Assembly (NCBI GenBank): GCA_017479315.1 | Contig: JAFVCI010000079.1 | Span: 1 to 6,735 of the forward strand | Direction: 5' to 3' | Length of the DNA stretch: 6,735 nt | Origin: Opitutales bacterium | GTDB lineage: Bacteria; Verrucomicrobiota; Verrucomicrobiia; Opitutales; UBA9783 | Part shown: positions 6,550 through 6,735 of the stretch, in pieces | Position numbering within the stretch: position 1 is the stretch's first letter | How the letters are laid out: every line of letters begins with the position of its first letter | Made by a program: the position numbers and the translations under genes | The notes under the pieces: generated by a model | The model's input: the letters and a program-made list of their open reading frames with translations, nothing else | Database searches by the model: none | Told to the model about the DNA's origin: nothing

Positions 6550-6557
6550 CTCTCCTG
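6550..6557 (-). promoter_or_regulatory. Strong Shine-Dalgarno of rpsU
   Basis: CAGGAGAG on the minus strand contains AGGAG eight bases before the ATG at 6543. It fixes the start codon and contrasts with the other five starts in the window, which have no comparable site. Confidence 0.8.
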
Positions 6558-6564
6558 ATGCTTT

Positions 6565-6594
6565 TATGGAACATGTTTGGTATGACATCGTCAA
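6565..6594 (-). promoter_or_regulatory. Candidate rpsU promoter
   Basis: On the minus strand TTGACG (6594-6589) is followed after 18 bp by TCCATA (6570-6565). The -35 box is good and is the same hexamer as in the tRNA-Gly promoter, but the -10 is poor, so the call is tentative. The -35 overlaps the left arm of the inverted repeat at 6583-6638. Confidence 0.3.
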
Positions 6595-6638
6595 GCGCTT
6601 TTCGCGGATTTTTCCGCCATTAAACCGCTTTGATGTCA
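6583..6638. repeat. 56-nt interrupted inverted repeat with nested hairpin
   Basis: TGACATC (6583-6589) pairs with GATGTCA (6632-6638). Next inside, AAGCG (6593-6597) pairs with CGCTT (6626-6630). The centre holds a separate hairpin, GCGGA (6604-6608) with TCCGC (6613-6617), over a TTTT loop. Bulges of three and one bases separate the outer blocks. It lies between the divergent rpsU and HTH genes and overlaps the candidate rpsU -35 box, so it could be a regulatory structure in DNA or RNA. Confidence 0.5.
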
Positions 6639-6646
6639 GAAATATC

Positions 6647-6674
6647 TTGCGACGGGCACCCTGTGGCGTATCAT
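6647..6674 (+). promoter_or_regulatory. Predicted promoter for the gene at 6683
   Basis: TTGCGA (6647-6652) and TATCAT (6669-6674) are 16 bp apart. Transcription would begin near 6681, about two bases before the ATG at 6683, so the mRNA would be almost leaderless, as for the gene at 697. Confidence 0.4.
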
Positions 6675-6682
6675 GGGAACGG

Positions 6683-6735
6683 ATGATGCAATCGACCCTC
6701 GGAGAGCGTTTGCAACAGGCACGCCAACAGTCGGG
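6683..6735 (+). CDS. N-terminal fragment of a probable helix-turn-helix (RodZ-like) protein
   Basis: Only 17 codons are inside the window. The residues after a double Met (MMQSTLGERLQQARQQS) match the first helix common to XRE-type HTH domains. In particular they resemble the LGERLRxAREAxG opening of RodZ-like cytoskeletal or membrane regulators (family knowledge; too short to prove). The second ATG (6686) is an equally good start. The frame is open to the right edge. The gene is divergent from rpsU. Confidence 0.45.
   Translation, partial: MMQSTLGERLQQARQQS

Noticed and set aside
6544..6594. 17-residue N-terminal extension of rpsU from a TTG at 6594
   Set aside because: bS21 proteins begin at the MPV position, and a strong Shine-Dalgarno sits immediately before that ATG. 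The TTG is part of the candidate -35 box.
6673..6735. Alternative plus-strand start ATG at 6673 in another frame
   Set aside because: It gives a Pro/Arg/Thr-mixed peptide with no family resemblance, and it overlaps the -10 box. The frame from 6683 matches an HTH N-terminus.

Overview
The window is a compact stretch of bacterial chromosome of moderate GC content. It holds six protein genes, of which the first and last are cut by the window edges, and one tRNA gene. All recognisable genes are core housekeeping functions: translation (valS, tRNA-Gly, ksgA, rpsU), cell division (ftsA) and cell-wall precursor supply (alr). There are no transposases, phage genes, CRISPR repeats or other signs of recent transfer. 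FtsA and alanine racemase imply a walled bacterium dividing by the FtsA/FtsZ route. The lineage cannot be fixed from this sequence. The divergent FtsA and Alr and the near absence of Shine-Dalgarno sites would suit a deep-branching group such as the PVC bacteria or a Bacteroidota-like lineage, but this is a weak inference.

Layout. (1) 1-563, minus: N-terminal third or less of valyl-tRNA synthetase, running off the left edge. (2) 564-696: divergent intergenic region with a good promoter for the rightward genes. (3) 697-2730, plus: a 677-residue, cysteine-rich, probably exported protein of unknown function. After only 12 bp comes ftsA (2743-3933). (4) 3934-4137: AT-rich spacer with a perfect 12-bp palindrome and a 10-bp inverted repeat. 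(5) 4138-5247, plus: a divergent alanine racemase. (6) 5248-5349: convergent spacer with a terminator for the leftward tRNA. (7) 5350-5425, minus: tRNA-Gly(CCC) with encoded CCA and its own promoter, which overlaps a terminator-like hairpin after ksgA. (8) 5482-6543, minus: an rpsU-ksgA pair separated by 9 bp. (9) 6544-6682: divergent spacer with a 56-nt interrupted inverted repeat. (10) 6683-6735, plus: start of a probable helix-turn-helix (RodZ-like) protein.

How they fit together. The minus-strand genes act on ribosome function: bS21 in the 30S subunit, KsgA dimethylating 16S rRNA, a glycine tRNA and ValRS. The plus-strand genes act on the envelope and division: FtsA anchors the Z-ring, Alr makes D-alanine for peptidoglycan, and the unknown exported protein sits where ftsQ often lies. 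Points worth a second look are the altered substrate-entry residues of Alr, the unknown protein coupled to ftsA without a neighbouring ftsZ, rpsU as the only gene with a strong Shine-Dalgarno site, and two promoters placed so close to start codons that the transcripts would be almost leaderless. No complete undescribed multi-gene system is evident.
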